A stretch of DNA of 64,000 nucleotides from Congeria kusceri (GCA_027627225.1 JAPFQT010000040.1:806001-870000), one strand, 5' to 3'; shown: positions 1-11,646, counted from the first letter of the stretch. A program made the numbers and translations. The notes: generated by a model not told the origin, from the letters alone.

Positions 1-290
1 TCAATGTATAAATGTTGCACGTTTATCAATATGACATTCGTCATGTACAAAGTTAAAATGTTTCTTTTAAATGTATTGGCAATTTTTCGTCGTGTGGGAA
101 AAACTGTTTAATCTGACGCGCCTTTATAACATATACCCGGAATTACTGTTCATTGTTTCATACTCCATGCACATTATTTTGTCCCTTAATGGTCAAATCG
201 TTTCATTGAAATATACACATATCATCTAAAATGTTACGAAGTATTGTTTGTGATTAATTTGTCAATGTAAAAGGGCAGCCGTCGACCCCG
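1..290. other. AT-rich intergenic DNA, nothing recognised
   Basis: AT-rich sequence with no long open frame, no tandem repeat and no terminal repeat that I can see. Confidence 0.5.
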
Positions 291-650
291 TGGCCCTGCA
301 CTCTGGAGGTCCTATAGCGCTGCACGACCATAGTTTTCACAAATCATGTTTTCACATCTGTGAAAAATAGTATCCGATTCTTCCCAGTGTAACAATCGAG
401 ATCTTATTCTTTACACAGCACAATCTTATTCTTGACATGTTCTGTGAAGTTTTTATCGCACCCACTTTTTGATATGCAATGAAATCCTATTATTCTGTGT
501 TCTCCTGTGATCCTCAAAGATACACCGTTTTGGCCAATCACATTCTTTCCACTTACAAATGTAACAAATTAGATCCTTTTCTTCACATGTGTGTGAAAAA
601 TATGATTAATGAAAAATATGATCATGCATAGCGCCTCCTGTCGTGCGCGA
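291..650. repeat. Dispersed repeat bounded by TTTTCACA/TGTGAAAA palindromes
   Basis: A short palindrome of the form TTTTCACA-n2-TGTGAAAA lies at about 351-368 and a similar one (TTCACATGTGTGAA) at about 583-596. Between them variants of a phrase resembling 'cttattcttnacatg' recur. This looks like a degenerate mobile or satellite-like unit. I cannot assign a family and see no target site duplication. Confidence 0.35.
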
Positions 651-960
651 CAGAACCCCCGACTCCCTAACTTCCGCTTCTACGCGGTAGCCTACACCAT
701 TCCTTCTGGTTTCTAGAACTGTCGTCTGCACGAATTGTTGTCTGCGCGTCTGCTGCGTGTCACGTGCCTAATGTTGGATTGAAACGTCTGAAATAGCTGG
801 TACACGAGCGACAAGCTTCTCGACGATAGCACGTGCACGATAGTCCAAATAATACCAGTTGAATGGTTTTAATTGATTTTGTCTTTTTTTGTTGCGAAGT
901 AAACACGATTTGTTCTGACCCGCGTCCGGGTTTTGATAACGCCTGTCCAAATGCGTGTTT

Positions 961-1140
961 TAGCTCACCTGAGCACAACGTGCTCATGGTGAGCTTTTAT
1001 AATCACCTTTATTCCGTTGTCCGTCGTGCGTCAATATTTTCATTCAAACAACCACTCATCCTAAACCGCTGGGCAGATTTTTACCAAACTTCACAGGAAT
1101 TATCTAAATATAGATTTAAAAAAGGAACACTTTAAAAACC
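961..1140 (+). repeat. 5' fragment of a hairpin-ended dispersed repeat (GCTCACCTGAGC family)
   Basis: It opens with a stem-loop in which GCTCACCTGAGC is answered by GCTCATGGTGAGC, and continues with 'ccgttgtccgtcgtgcgtcaatatttt'. The same opening occurs at 12930 (+) and, reversed, at about 55640. The body is truncated before 1140. The absence of TIRs and the terminal hairpin resemble Helitron/Helentron-type non-autonomous elements; that class assignment is inference. Confidence 0.5.
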
Positions 1141-1780
1141 TTCTCTGAAACTGCGTGGCTGAGAGCTTTCATATTTAGTATGTGGCATGCCATGAAGCAT
1201 CATACAATATGAGTTTGACAAACTGAAACAATGACAGTTTGTTAAATATTTCCAAGGTGGTTAGGTTATGATCAAATGCACGTGAGTTGTGGTCGTTGTG
1301 ACACAGAGGTGTTGACTTCTTGTGACTGCCTAGCACCCTTGCATGTAACAAAAACTCATTATTTTTACAAATAACAGAAACGTTAGTGTCTGGTTTTCCT
1401 GTTAATTATGTATAGTACCTAATTTTTTGGTAAAAATTGCGATAAACCTTAAAGTTATGAATCAACCAAGTCATTCTTCTAAGTTTCATTAGGAATGTAC
1501 TACCTAAAGAACTTCTGACCATAAAATGATTGGTTAAATTTGTAATCGAAATGTACAAAATCCCTGAAGATATTCCTATAATCCTGCAAGTCCCGGAAAA
1601 TATACCTTGTTCGGATTTTAGATCCCGGTAATATTGGCCTCCGGGCTATTTGATACACCAATTAAGCATCCCCTATTGTTGGGATTTTGACACAAATGTT
1701 TGGCTCTAGGGTGGGGAATTAGATCCCCAAAAATACAATTAGTCAAATTCCCCTGGGATTGCCCGCCGCGAAAGAACCAA
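1141..1780. other. Intergenic, no gene recognised
   Basis: No convincing exon, RNA gene or repeat structure is visible. The stretch at about 1560-1760 (repeated 'tcccngnaa' and 'ccc' phrases) may be an old repeat, but I cannot delimit it. Confidence 0.4.
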
Positions 1781-2164
1781 CCGCGATTTACCGGTACTTG
1801 ATTCTGCTTCTGATTTACTCAACTTACATTGAAGTATAGACTGATCTGGTTGCCAGAAACTAAAATATTTTTTATCTTCCCACGACAGAACCGAAAGAAA
1901 TCGCCACGAGTATACATGCTTTTGTTTTGTTGTTCATGAAATGTAGCCGAGGAAGACTCTGATATTGGCAGCGAAACCAAAGGTGTTTGCTCACAGAATT
2001 TTCATATCTCAAATTCTGAGAAACACACACTGTATAATTGTCTTGTATACGAGAGATTGTAGAAAGTTATGTTGTTGTTTTTTATTTATAAACAAAGTTA
2101 AAAATAAACCTAAAGAGTTACTTACCTATCAGGAATTAAAATTGTCCAACTTTTATATGTCAAC

Positions 2165-2675
2165 ACTCGTGACGATTACTTAGTGAACGATCTTTATTCC
2201 GGAGGATTACTTAGTGTACAATCTTTATTGGTGAGGATTAATGTGTGTACGATCTTTATTCGTGAGGATTACTGAGTGTGCGATCTTTATTAGTGATAGT
2301 TACTTAATGTACGAAATTTTTAATTAGTTATTATTACGTAATGTACGATCTTTATTAGTGGCAATTACTTTATGTACAATCCTTATTATTGATTATTATT
2401 TAGTGTACGACCTTAATTAGTTATAATTACATAGTGTTCGATCTTTGTTCGTGACGATTACTTGGTGAACGGTCTTTTATTAGTGATAATTACTTAGTGT
2501 TCTATTAAATTCTTGAGGATTACTGAAATAACTATCTTTATTCGTGTTGATTACGATCGTTTTTCGTGTTAATTAATTAGTGTACGATTTTTATTCGCGT
2601 TAATTACTTAGTGTACGAGGTGCATTCGTGTTGATACTTTGAGTACGATCTTTATGCTTGATAATGATTGCTGTA
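2165..2675 (+). repeat. 31-bp degenerate tandem array (copy 1)
   Basis: About 16 units of 31 bp built around TTAGTGTACGATCTTTATTC followed by 'gtgaggatta'. Units diverge by several bases each and some are shortened. The same array, about twice as long, lies at the equivalent place in the paralogous segment (22590-23575). Single units also lie at 5818-5882 and 18665-18735. Confidence 0.85.
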
Positions 2676-2789
2676 TGTTCTACCAAATATACGGATGTGT
2701 TTGGTATAACAATCGTTAAGACATTCCATATTTAACAAAAATACAATATCGCATTTATGTTTTTTGATAATTAATTTTAATTTTTAGCT

Positions 2790-3225
2790 CGAATTTTCGA
2801 TGAAAAGGCAATCTATTCTACCTCCCCGGCGTCAATGTCGGCGTCGTCGTCCGCCTTGGTTAACGATTTTCGATAAGCTAGTTTCTCAGGAATGGCTTGA
2901 GGGATTACTTATTCAAACTTGAACCATTTATTATTAAAATGAACCCATAAGCCGAGTTTCGTAACTCTAGTTAAAATGTGTCATAATTATGGGTATTTTT
3001 GTAGAAACTTATTTGTGTAACGTATTAAACTTATTTGGGTAGGTTAAAGTTTTTTGGTAAGCTTGTATCTCTTGATTGGCTTGAGGGATTTTATTCAAAC
3101 TAGAGACATGTTTTGCCGTTACTTTCCAAACAGGTTGTTTTAGAAAAATGCTAGTTACTCTGACAAGTTCAAGACAAGTCGAGCGTGCTGTCTTCCGACA
3201 GCTTTTGCTATTGGATTGGACAGCA
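2790..3225 (+). repeat. Hairpin-ended dispersed element, TAGCTCGA...GACAGCTnnTG family
   Basis: It starts 'tttttagctcgaattttcg', continues with a GTCGGCGTCGTCGTCCG stretch, and ends 'gtcgagcgtgctgtcttccgacagctttt'. The end forms a hairpin, GCTGTC-loop-GACAGC. The same start and end occur at 23695-24112, 4457-5803, 24985-25272 and 47515-49020. No TIR is present. Confidence 0.6.
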
Positions 3226-3354
3226 TTGAATGTAACTGGTGACAAAAATAACTAGATACCGTTTCAAATAACCACATGTAGAATTGGTTTCTGGTGAAAA
3301 TGTTACTGTTAAAACAAAAACAGTCGTAGTTTTGTCAACATATATGTTGGCATC

Positions 3355-4005
3355 CAGGGCCCGTATTCGCCAATCTATTCTTAGACTTAAGACGTACTAA
3401 TAAAGAATATTCTTGAAACTGTTCTGTTCAAAGAAAACTTATTACTTGAATCTGTCTAGGTATTCTGGAACTCAAATTACAGAGTTCTTTATTTAGAACA
3501 ATTTGTAAAAGTGTGTATGTACGATCATTCATATCAATTATTTAAGAATACTAGTAAACAGATGAAAGTGACAAAATAACTTGAAAGCTGACATATAAAC
3601 ATAAACGTGACGAATACAATATCGAATGACTCAACACATACGATTTTTGACTTTTGCATCGTTTATTAGTGTTGTGTAACCTAAAATAACTGTAGAGTAA
3701 ATGTTTATACATGTATTGGAGTTTCTGTCTGTACAGCCTAAAACTAGTTTCTGATTAAAAAGTAGTTAACTATGCGTTTTTCAACAATAGTTCATATCAA
3801 CTTTTCTTTCATTTTAAATCGAAGTATATGGAAATTAATGATTAGTTGTTTAATTTATGCAAATATATCTGTTGTAAAATGGAACATATACTCTTTAATG
3901 ACAATAGCGACATTGGTACCTAGCATATTTGCGTAGTATTTTTATTGAGTCTGAGTCTATTCGTTATTCTTAAGTCTAAGAACAGGTTGGTGAATAAGTT
4001 CTTAT
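3355..4005. mobile_element. MITE with ~30-bp TIRs (GGGCCCGTATTCGCC type)
   Basis: The left end reads GGGCCCGTATTCGCCAATCT followed by ATTCTTAGACTTAAG. The right end reads CTTAAGTCTAAGAACAGG followed by TTGGTGAATAAG, which is the inverted complement with a few differences. The element is about 640 bp with no coding capacity. Its paralogue is at 24268-24815, so the insertion predates the segmental duplication. Half-copies with the related end AAGAATCTTTATAAATNTGG are seen at 6680-6722 and 6977-7027. Confidence 0.7.
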
Positions 4006-4089
4006 ATGTCAGGTTTATGATTATTTCTAGAAATCTTAATTTGATTACAACATACCTACAATCAAGCATGAATGTCAAATAGTTTTATA

Positions 4090-4306
4090 GTGAGGCCAAA
4101 AAAAATCGTGTTTTTTCGGGCAACGGTTTCACAAAGTTAGGTAGGGTCGGGTTTAAGTGTGTTTGTACATTTTTAAAGACACATTATATACGGAAATATG
4201 GATTTCACATAAAAAACAATCTTCAATAAAAACTTAAGGGTCGGTGGGTTTTCGCTAGTTGAATAGGGTTGCCCGAAACACAGAAAAAAATGGCCTGATT
4301 TCGGAA
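4090..4306. mobile_element. ~215-bp MITE with GGCCAAAAA TIRs, flanked by TGA
   Basis: The ends are GGCCAAAAAAAATCGTG and CACAGAAAAAAATGGCC. The inner terminal parts also pair (CGGGCAAC with GTTGCCCG). TGA lies on both sides. The paralogous segment at 24900-24915 has 'ttttagtgatttcgg' with a single TGA and no element, which is the empty site. A second, more diverged copy sits at 52924-53173, also flanked by TGA. Confidence 0.75.
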
Positions 4307-4456
4307 GAGAAAGGGCAATTACTATAATTGTAAACGTCGGAATCAAAAGACGTGGGTTTGTTACTGATTATTTTTGTAATGCATTCAAATGCATTTTGTC
4401 GCAGTGCTTGAACGTTTGAACAAATAGAAAGCATAGATAATATTGTTCATGTTATT

Positions 4457-5803
4457 AGCTCGACTATTCACAGAATAGAACGAGCTATACTATTCATCGG
4501 CGTCGGCGTCGGCGTCGGCGTAATGCTCTGGTTAAGGTTTGCGTGCAACAACTCCATATCTCTATATCTACTACAGATATTCATTTGAAACTTCACATTA
4601 TAAAGGATCATTATGTGAGATCACTGACCAGGGCCCATAACTCTGAACTGCAATTTAGCAGAATTTTGCCACTTTTTTGAACTTAAAAATTCAGGTTAAA
4701 GTTTGCCTGCAACAACTCCATATCTCTATAACTCGAGAAAGGATCGAGCTATTGTAATGAAACTTCATTCATAGATACCTTATAGCAAGGCCTCACTTGG
4801 GATTGCATATGGGGTGGGTGGGATCAAGGTCACGGTCACTGTTACTAAAAATAGAAAAACGGATTCCGCTCAAAAACTTCAGAACGCATTGAGATATTTT
4901 AATGAAAGTTATACATAAATACCTTATATCGAGACCTCTCTTGGGATTGCATATGGGGTTGGTGCGGTCAATGTCACTGTTATTAATGGGGTGGGTGGGG
5001 TCAAGCTCACTTTTACTAAAAATAGAAAAACGGTTTCCGCTCAATAACTTGAGAACGCATTGAGATTTTTTAATGAAACTTAATACATAGATACCTTATA
5101 TCGAGACCTCGCTTGGATTTGCATATGGGGTGGGTGGGTCAGGGTTTTAAGTTTATATTCAACAGTCTTGTATTTTCAAAGCTACATAAGTTATTCACAT
5201 TAAACTTTAATTGTACATTTGTAACTGCAACATCAGGTGCAACATATCCCATAATTCTATTCTGTTTTGTATTTTGACAGAGGTATGCCTCTTTTTCAAA
5301 ATGATTTTCTGGTTGAAGTTTATATTTAAAAGCTTATAACTTCAACACTACAAAGTTATTCACCTGAAACTTGGAATGCACCTTTGTCATTAACTGCAAC
5401 ATCAGGGACAATATTCCCCATAACTCTGTTTTGTATCTTAAAAGAGTTATGCTCCTTTTTTACTTACGTTTTCTGGTTGAAGTTTATATTCAGTAGTCTT
5501 ATACCTTGAAATATAAATTTGTTATTCACTTAAAACTCGAATTATACCTTTGCCATCAACTCCAGCATTACGTTCAACAATCTCCATAACTCTGGTTTGT
5601 ATTTGTACAGAGGTATGCCCACATTTTACATATTTTTTGTGGTTAAAGGTTTTGTTCCGAATTCTTAAAATTTATAAACTATATAAGGTTTTCACTTAAA
5701 AGTTTTGTATTTCAACAAATGTATGCCCCTTCCACTTTCGATATATGTACCAACTGAAGTACTTCGAACAGTCGAGAGTGCTGTCCTCTGACAGCTCTTG
5801 TTC
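4457..5803 (+). repeat. Full-length hairpin-ended dispersed element with internal ~170-bp repeats
   Basis: The 5' end is a stem-loop (TAGCTCGACTATTC... answered by GAATAGAACGAGCTA), then GGCGTCGGCGTCGGCG, then units containing 'ctccatatctctata' and 'cttcacattataaaggatcattatgtgag'. From about 5140 a ~170-bp module ('ctggttgaagtttatatt...aactctgttttgta') repeats about four times. The 3' end is GCTGTC-loop-GACAGC followed by TCTTG. Terminal hairpins without TIRs suggest a Helitron/Helentron-like non-autonomous element (inference). Short open frames inside (for example 4793-5044) are not genes. Confidence 0.65.
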
Positions 5804-5817
5804 ACAACAATTGCTTT

Positions 5818-5990
5818 ATGAAATTTATTCATGACGATTACTAAGTGTAAGATCTTTATTCATGACTGCACATAATGTACTACAAAACTACAAAAGGTAT
5901 TCACTTGAAACTTGGAATATATCTCTGTCATCAACTCCAACATCAAGTGTAACATTCCCCATAACTCTGTTTTGTGAAGAATACGTTACG
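5818..5990 (+). repeat. Isolated 31-bp array units and a ~170-bp repeat module
   Basis: 5818-5882 contains about two degenerate copies of the 31-bp unit ('gattactaagtgtaagatctttattcat'). It is followed at 5885-5985 by one more copy of the ~170-bp module seen within 5140-5760. This looks like a remnant of a recombined repeat block. Confidence 0.5.
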
Positions 5991-6654
5991 TTGCCAGCAA
6001 TAAACTAGATACAGAACAGATTCGGAGCAAAATTGTAATACTGTTCACATTTTTTTGCATTGATTACCGCTGTGAAGTATTGGTATTGTGTTCAACTTAA
6101 CTTCCAAGTATGCGGATGCATGTTCTAACTGTACGCGGCTCGCATGTTTAAATGTTCTGGATGTTTAAAGCAAGTGGTGATTTTGTATATAGTTTAGACA
6201 TGTTCTGTAACGTATTTCATAAATGGTACGAAATCATATACAAGTATGTAGACTTACTAAATTGTATTAATCATAAAAAATAGGAGCACTACTTTTGTGA
6301 TGTACTATTACGTTGCATTTAATAGGCCATAGTTTCTCGGGCTATTACAACTATTGGTTGAGACCAACAATATGGTTTAAAGGCTTTCTGTAGTGATGTC
6401 TGGGGTTTATTGTGCTGTTTGAAACCTATTTTAGGAACAGACTTGTTATTTAATTATTGCAATTTACAGGTTATACACACAACCCGATCAATTATCAAAC
6501 TTGACAACGACGTCGGCGACGTCATAATTAAAACCGCGCCGCGTTGTGATGGAGGTTTAGTACCTTTTATGTAAATGTTGCTGTTATACTCGAAAACAGG
6601 GTAACATAATGTTCAATGTATTTAGAAGGCATTAACATTTAGTGTCTGTCATAG
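5991..6654. other. Intergenic, no gene recognised
   Basis: AT-rich with scattered stops in all frames. I see no repeat ends or exon-like frames. Confidence 0.4.
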
Positions 6655-7030
6655 CGTTTCAAACGTAATTTCTCATTAAGTTAAGATTGACTTAAGAATC
6701 TTTATAAATATGGGCCCACGTGTCTTTTGTAACCATAATATTTTTATCAAGGGATTACCAGGGCTGGTATTTACAACGAATCTAAGGCCAACATTAAAAA
6801 AAATCAATCTTAAAATTCTGAACTTTTATTAATCGATTTTCTGACACAGAAATGCATTATTTCAATATTTGGACCTATACGTGCACCATTAGTCCAAGTT
6901 ATCAATTTTCTGTATTTGTGAGGAATATGTTCTTAAAAATAGAATTTCAAACGAAAATTCTGATTTGGACGTATTTTCCCTAACTTAAGAATGACTTACG
7001 AATCTTTATAAATTTGGGCCCACGTGTCTG
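6655..7030. repeat. Tandem pair of MITE-end sequences, ~300 bp apart
   Basis: 'cttaagaatctttataaatatgggcccacgtgtct' at about 6690-6722 recurs in the same orientation as 'cttacgaatctttataaatttgggcccacgtgtct' at about 6990-7027. The 30-40 bp upstream are also related. It is probably the right end of a GGGCCC-type TIR element that has been tandemly duplicated. Confidence 0.5.
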
Positions 7031-7207
7031 TTGTTAATATATTTTTAGCAAAAGTCGACCTGACGCCAAAAAAGCTTTCCTGTATGTCACCCGAATTTCA
7101 TGACTTCCTCGTGCTTTGCTTTCATCGATCGAGCACACAACTTTTAACTGACTGTACACACACGGAATGAACGTTTATTAGTTCAACAATTTCAGTATCA
7201 TCATCGG

Positions 7208-7250
7208 TAATAATAATAATAAAATAATAATAATAATAATAATAATAGTA
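7208..7250. repeat. (TAA)n microsatellite
   Basis: About 13 copies of TAA/AAT with one or two interruptions. Confidence 0.9.
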
Positions 7251-7261
7251 ATTTTAATTTT

Positions 7262-7833
7262 TTGTGTCGCCTGAAAAAGCGACTATATAGGTGTTACTTT
7301 TGTCGGTGGAGGCGTCGGCGGCGGTGTCGGAGGCGGCGTCCCCTTTCGCTTGTCCGGAGCATAACTCTTAGACTATTAAAGCCATCAACATGAAACTTGA
7401 TAGGTAGATAGATCTCATTGGGGGAAAGTGCAGTACCCAACAAAAGTTACTATGCATCACATAATTTTGGAGTTATTGCCCTTTGTTTATTTTCATACTT
7501 ATTTTTTGTCCGGAGCATAACTCTAAGACTATGAAAGCTATCAACTTGAAACTTCATAGGTAGATAGATCTCATTGAGAGAAGTGCAGTGCACAGGAACC
7601 GTTTCTCGGCACCTCATACTTTTGGAGTTATTGCCCTTTGTAAATTTTCATACTTATTTTTGTGTCACATTTTTGGTTTTAATTAGTATGTTCTTTGCAA
7701 TTAGCCAGAGTGCAATGCTTTTGAAGATTTCAATAAATATGTTAAACAAATTGAGCATTAACCTAAAGTGCTTCTTCATTTGGATTCACGTAAGCTATAT
7801 GGCGTCAGGCGACACATCTGACTCGCGGAGCTG
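7262..7833 (+). repeat. Hairpin-ended dispersed element, TGTCGCCTGAAAAAGCGAC family
   Basis: It opens with the stem-loop GTCGCC-tgaaaaa-GCGAC, followed by a GGCGTCGGCGGCGGTGTCGG stretch and two ~150-bp modules ('tccggagcataactctnagactat' at about 7351 and 7509). It ends GGCGTCAGGCGACACATCTGA. No TIR or clear target duplication is seen. The modular plan matches the families at 4457 and 47515. The 86-codon open frame inside lies across repeat modules and is not a gene. Confidence 0.6.
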
Positions 7834-8079
7834 AAGTTATTCATTACCAATCCGTTATATTATTGCACAGATCATGATACATAATTCTCTTATTTTATCA
7901 ACGTAATTTCGTTATGATATGGTAAAACATTCATGAATATAGTCTACCTTGTATAAAGGGAATCTGTGGCTCTAGTCCCGAAACATTGTACGTTTACTTT
8001 AGAATAATTAGTTCCTATTTTTGAAAGCTATTATTTTATATACACGATTTAAATATATGAATTCCTTTACAGTTGAGTA

Positions 8080-8405
8080 AACAATATTTTAACATGATAC
8101 TCGCTAACTTTTCTAAAGACAAACAACAAAATTATCTTTGTTAAACTACCCAATAAACAACGCAAAAATCATCCCGATTCTGAGCGAAGCATAGTAAAAT
8201 GTAGGTCCAATTACATTTGGAAAAAGATATGTCAGATCATGTTAGAATCGAAATAATATTCGCATTATCGTTGTTTGTCGGCCAATAAACAACTCTTTGT
8301 CGTTTTGATGCGTGGCTATAAAATAACTCGAGCTAACGCCCTCGTGGTTTAATTCCTGCGCATCAGAACTCCAAATTGTTGTGGGTTTTGGGGCAAAAAA
8401 ACAAC
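8080..8405 (+). repeat. CGTTGTTTATnGGCnAATAAACAAC dispersed element, copy 1
   Basis: It contains short palindromes of the form GTTGTTTNTCGGCCAATAAACAAC and an invariant phrase 'gctaacgccctcgtggtttaatt'. Equivalent copies are at 14655-14970 (+), 15000-15190 (-), 15275-15545 (+) and 21470-21790 (-). It is non-coding. The internal palindromes suggest a foldback or MITE-like element. Confidence 0.65.
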
Positions 8406-9204
8406 GGTAAATGGATACTCATTTCTTAAATTCTTTATAAGTTGAAAATTAATAAACACTAAGGCCATTGTGATTTAAAAATAGAATTACGAAAAATGGT
8501 GATATAAAGATAAGATTCTACTTAGGATGTTTCTAAGATATGGCCCCAGATGTACTTACTGTCCGAAAGCGCGTCTGTCTCTTTCTATGAGTAAATGTGG
8601 ATCCTGCAATATTTTGATATGCTTAAAGAAAGAGCAATGAGGTGATAATACACATTGTTTTTCTTGTTCGTCTTACTAAATTGTGGTCGTTATGGCAACA
8701 AAAGAAATACTGCACAACAACCAGAAATAAGCTACCATAGGCGATTTAGAGGGGGGCGGAAGCAGGTGTACGTCCACTCTAAAATTTTCCAACATTGGAT
8801 TTTTTTTTAAACCTGACAATACCTTACGCATGTGCATTTCGTTGCCAATGATTTATTATTCAGTCAATTTATTGTAATTAAACTAATTATCAAACCCGTT
8901 CTGTGGTATTTTCGTTTAATTTCTGTTTTTGCTGATATTGCATCATTTAGTTGTTATCGTTATACACTAACATGTTCGAGAGACCAACAGTATTTGCATC
9001 CAGTTACTAACTATTTTTGCACTAAATATGTTTGCCCACTCTAATTCAAAATCCTGTATTCGAGCTTGGATACCTTTTTCTCCTGATCTGATTTTTGATT
9101 GGGTAAAACACTTATGAAGAAAGTCAACATTGTAAAAAAACAAAATTTGATGTCATTATTGACTGTCAGGTTTAGTTTAAACTTGCAGTAATAATTTAAA
9201 GATC
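8406..9204. other. Intergenic, no gene recognised
   Basis: 8440-8550 ends 'cttaggatgtttctaagatatggcccc', resembling 25735-25790 ('aattaggatgtttctggaatacggccgc'), so it is possibly the end of a degenerate TIR element. The remainder has no interpretable structure. Confidence 0.4.
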
Positions 9205-9352
9205 CGGTGTCGAAAGCCAAATGCTTATTAAGACCCTTTCAAGTCCCTTATCTGGGTAAAACCACTACACCGATGACTTTTAATTAAGATCATTCGCAAG
9301 CTCCCGGAGTAGGGATCAAACTCACGATCTTCCGATCGAAAGGCGGATATCA
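9205..9352 (-). mobile_element. tRNA-derived SINE
   Basis: Read on the minus strand it contains 'atccgcctttcgatcgg', then a B-box-like GTGAGTTTGATCCCT, then 'actccgggagcttgcgaatgatc', and a shared tail containing 'cacttgaaagggtcttaataagca' variants. The same tail occurs at 32940-33070 (-), 49385-49490 (+) and 50070-50160 (+). The head resembles 21136-21215 (+). This is consistent with a SINE transcribed from an internal RNA polymerase III promoter. Confidence 0.6.
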
Positions 9353-9589
9353 CATATTAAATTACATTGCTACAACATGATGCTGTTGGAACAAACGTGT
9401 TGGTAATTGTACACATAGAACTATCATGCTGCAACTTTATTTCGCGTATGGTTTTGGTGTAAACTTCAACGAAGAAAGTGAGCATTGTAGAAACAGAATC
9501 TGAAGTCATAGTGGACCGTCCGTTCGTCTGTCAGTGAAAGCCTTGATACTGCGATAACTCAGCATGTGCACATTTAGTTTATGAAACGT

Positions 9590-11005
9590 TATGTTGCATA
9601 ATTGTGTCCGGCCGTTGTGTCTCTTGGTTGTGTTCCGTCGTTGTGATGCCTGGTTGAGTTCCGTCGTTGTGATGCCCGGGTGAGTTCCGTCGTTGTGTCG
9701 CCTGGTTGAGTTCCGTCGTTGTGATGCCCGGTTGAGTTCCGTCGTTGTGATGCCTGGTTGAGTTCCGTCGTTGCGTCGCTTGGTTGAGGTCCGTCGTTGT
9801 GACGCTTGGTTGTTTTCCATCGTTGTGATGCCTGGTTGAGTTCCGTCGTTGTGTCGCTTGGTTGAGGTCCGTCGTTGTGTCTCTTGTGTGAGTTCCGTCG
9901 TTGTGTCTCTTGGTTTTGTTCCGTCCTTGTGTGGCTTGGGTGAGTTCCGTCGTTGTGACATCTGTCTGAGCTCCGTCGTTTTGTAGCTTGGTTGAACTCC
10001 GTCGTTGTAACGCTTGGCTGTGCTCCGTGGTTGTGTAGCTTGGTTGTGTTCCGTCGTTGTTACGCTTGGTTAAGTTCCGTCGTTGTGTAGCTTGGTTTAG
10101 TTCCGTCGTTGTGTCTCTTGGTTGAGATCCGTCGTTGTGTCTTTTGGTTGAGTTCCGTTGTTGTGTCTCTTGGTTGAGTCCCGTCGTTGTGTAGCTTAGT
10201 TGAGCTCCGTCGTTGTGTCTCTTGGTTGCGTTTCGTCGTTGTGACGCTTAGTTGAGCTCCGTCGTTGTGTCGCTTGGTTGAGCTCCGTCGTTGTGTCGCT
10301 TGGTTTAGTTCCGTCAGTGTATCGCTTGGTTGGGTTCAGCCGTTGTAATGCTTGGTTGACTTCCGTAGTTGTAACGCTTTGTTGAGTTCGTCGTTATGAC
10401 GCTTGGTTGAGTTTTGTCGTTATGAAGCTTGGCTGAAGTCCATCGTTGTGAAGCTCGATTGAGTTCCGTTGTTTTGAAGCTTGATTGTATTCCGTCGTTG
10501 TGACACTTGGTTGAGTTCCATCGTTATGCAGCTTTGTTGGGTTCCGTCGTTGTGTCGCTTAATTGTATTCCGCTGTAGTGACGCCTACTTGTGTTCAGTC
10601 ATTGTTTTGCTTGTTTGTGTTCCTTTGTTGTGTCTCCTAGTTGTTCCGTTGTTGTGACGCCTAGTTGTGTTCCGTTGTTGTGTCGCCTTGTTGTGTTCCG
10701 TTGTTGTGTCGCCTAGTTGTGTTCCGTTGTTGTGTCGCCTAGTTTTTTTCCGTTGTTTTGTCGCCTAGTTGTGTTCCGTTGTTGTGTCGCTTGTTTGCGT
10801 TTCATTGTTTTGTCGCCTAGTTGTGTTCCGTTGTTGTGTCGCCTAATTGTGTTCCGTTGTTATGTCGCCTAGTTGTGTTCCGTTGTTGTGTCGCCTAGTT
10901 GTGTTACGTTGTTGTGTCGCCTAGCTGTGTTCCGTTGTTGTGTCGCCTAGTTGTGTTCGTTGTTGTGTCGCCTAGTTGTGTTCCGTTGTTGTGCCGCCCG
11001 ATGCG
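9590..11005. repeat. 26-bp minisatellite, ~54 units
   Basis: The unit is built on GTCGTTGTGTCGCCTGG followed by 'ttgagttcc'. Units before about 10600 mostly read CCGTCGTTG and those after mostly CCGTTGTTG with CCTAG, so the array has two homogenised domains. Because 26 is not a multiple of three, the 151-codon open frame on the minus strand (9506-9961) is a by-product of stop-poor units, not a gene. A related 26-bp array is at 19320-20225. Confidence 0.92.
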
Positions 11006-11640
11006 TTTTCGATACATGTAGATCGTTGCTTTTTGTTTAACTGAAATAAATGTAATGCCTGCTGCTTACAAAAATTAACAGTTAAACAAAAATTATTTGA
11101 GAATGTAATAATATATAATAACAATCTAAAGAATTCAAATAAAAATGAACTACCTACATAACAACTCGATACTACTTCTTGGCCAGTTCCCAATGGCAGT
11201 TGCTTCCCTTAGGTTATCTCGACCTGATTATAAGTCTGATATCAATATACGATACATGTGTATTGTTTACAATTTAAATTCGTTATGTTTTGTATAACAT
11301 TTTAGCTCACTTGTCTATATTGTTTTGGCAGCGAATAAAAAGTAATTGAATACATAACTGAGTTAACAGTATTTTACCGTTTTTACCAACATATTAGTAT
11401 GGCTTATGATCATATTTAGTCAACGTAAAAGCATGCGTTTAATCAATCATTTATTTCTATATCTCGATTCCAAGAAGGTATCTTTTTTAAACATCATCTT
11501 TCATAAAAATGTATATTGTTATTTTAGCTCAAATATTTGAAGAATATGTGAGCTTTCCTACTCGCCCCAGCTAACGCGTCTTAACCTTGATTAATGTTTT
11601 GGTTAAAGTCTTGTGACTTCGTGTCTACATAAGGAGTAAA
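11006..11640. other. Intergenic, no gene recognised
   Basis: AT-rich with no supported exon. 11520-11560 ('ttttagctcaaatatttgaagaatatgtgagc') resembles a truncated start of the GCTCACC hairpin family. Confidence 0.4.
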
Positions 11641-11646
11641 CATTAT

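Larger units (their letters stand above)
690..4440 (+). repeat. Segmental duplication, copy 1 (paralogous to 21840-25330)
   Basis: Blocks in the same order and orientation recur here and at 21840-25330: a GTCGTCTGCACG-containing opening (about 715-850), a block ending near 2160 (aaattgtccaacttttatatgtcaac in both), a 31-bp tandem array, a hairpin-ended element, a TIR element, and a tail reading 'tttcggaag..aaagggcaatt..gtcggaatca'. By eye the copies are perhaps 80-85% similar outside the arrays. The coding potential is negligible. Different insertions in the two copies (see 4090-4306 and 24985-25272) give natural empty-site comparisons. The family is also partly present at 12340-12800 and 16040-16260. 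Confidence 0.75.

Noticed and set aside
9205..9352. Functional tRNA gene
   Set aside because: Only a B-box-like segment and a tRNA-like head are present; no cloverleaf can be drawn and the sequence continues into a shared SINE tail.
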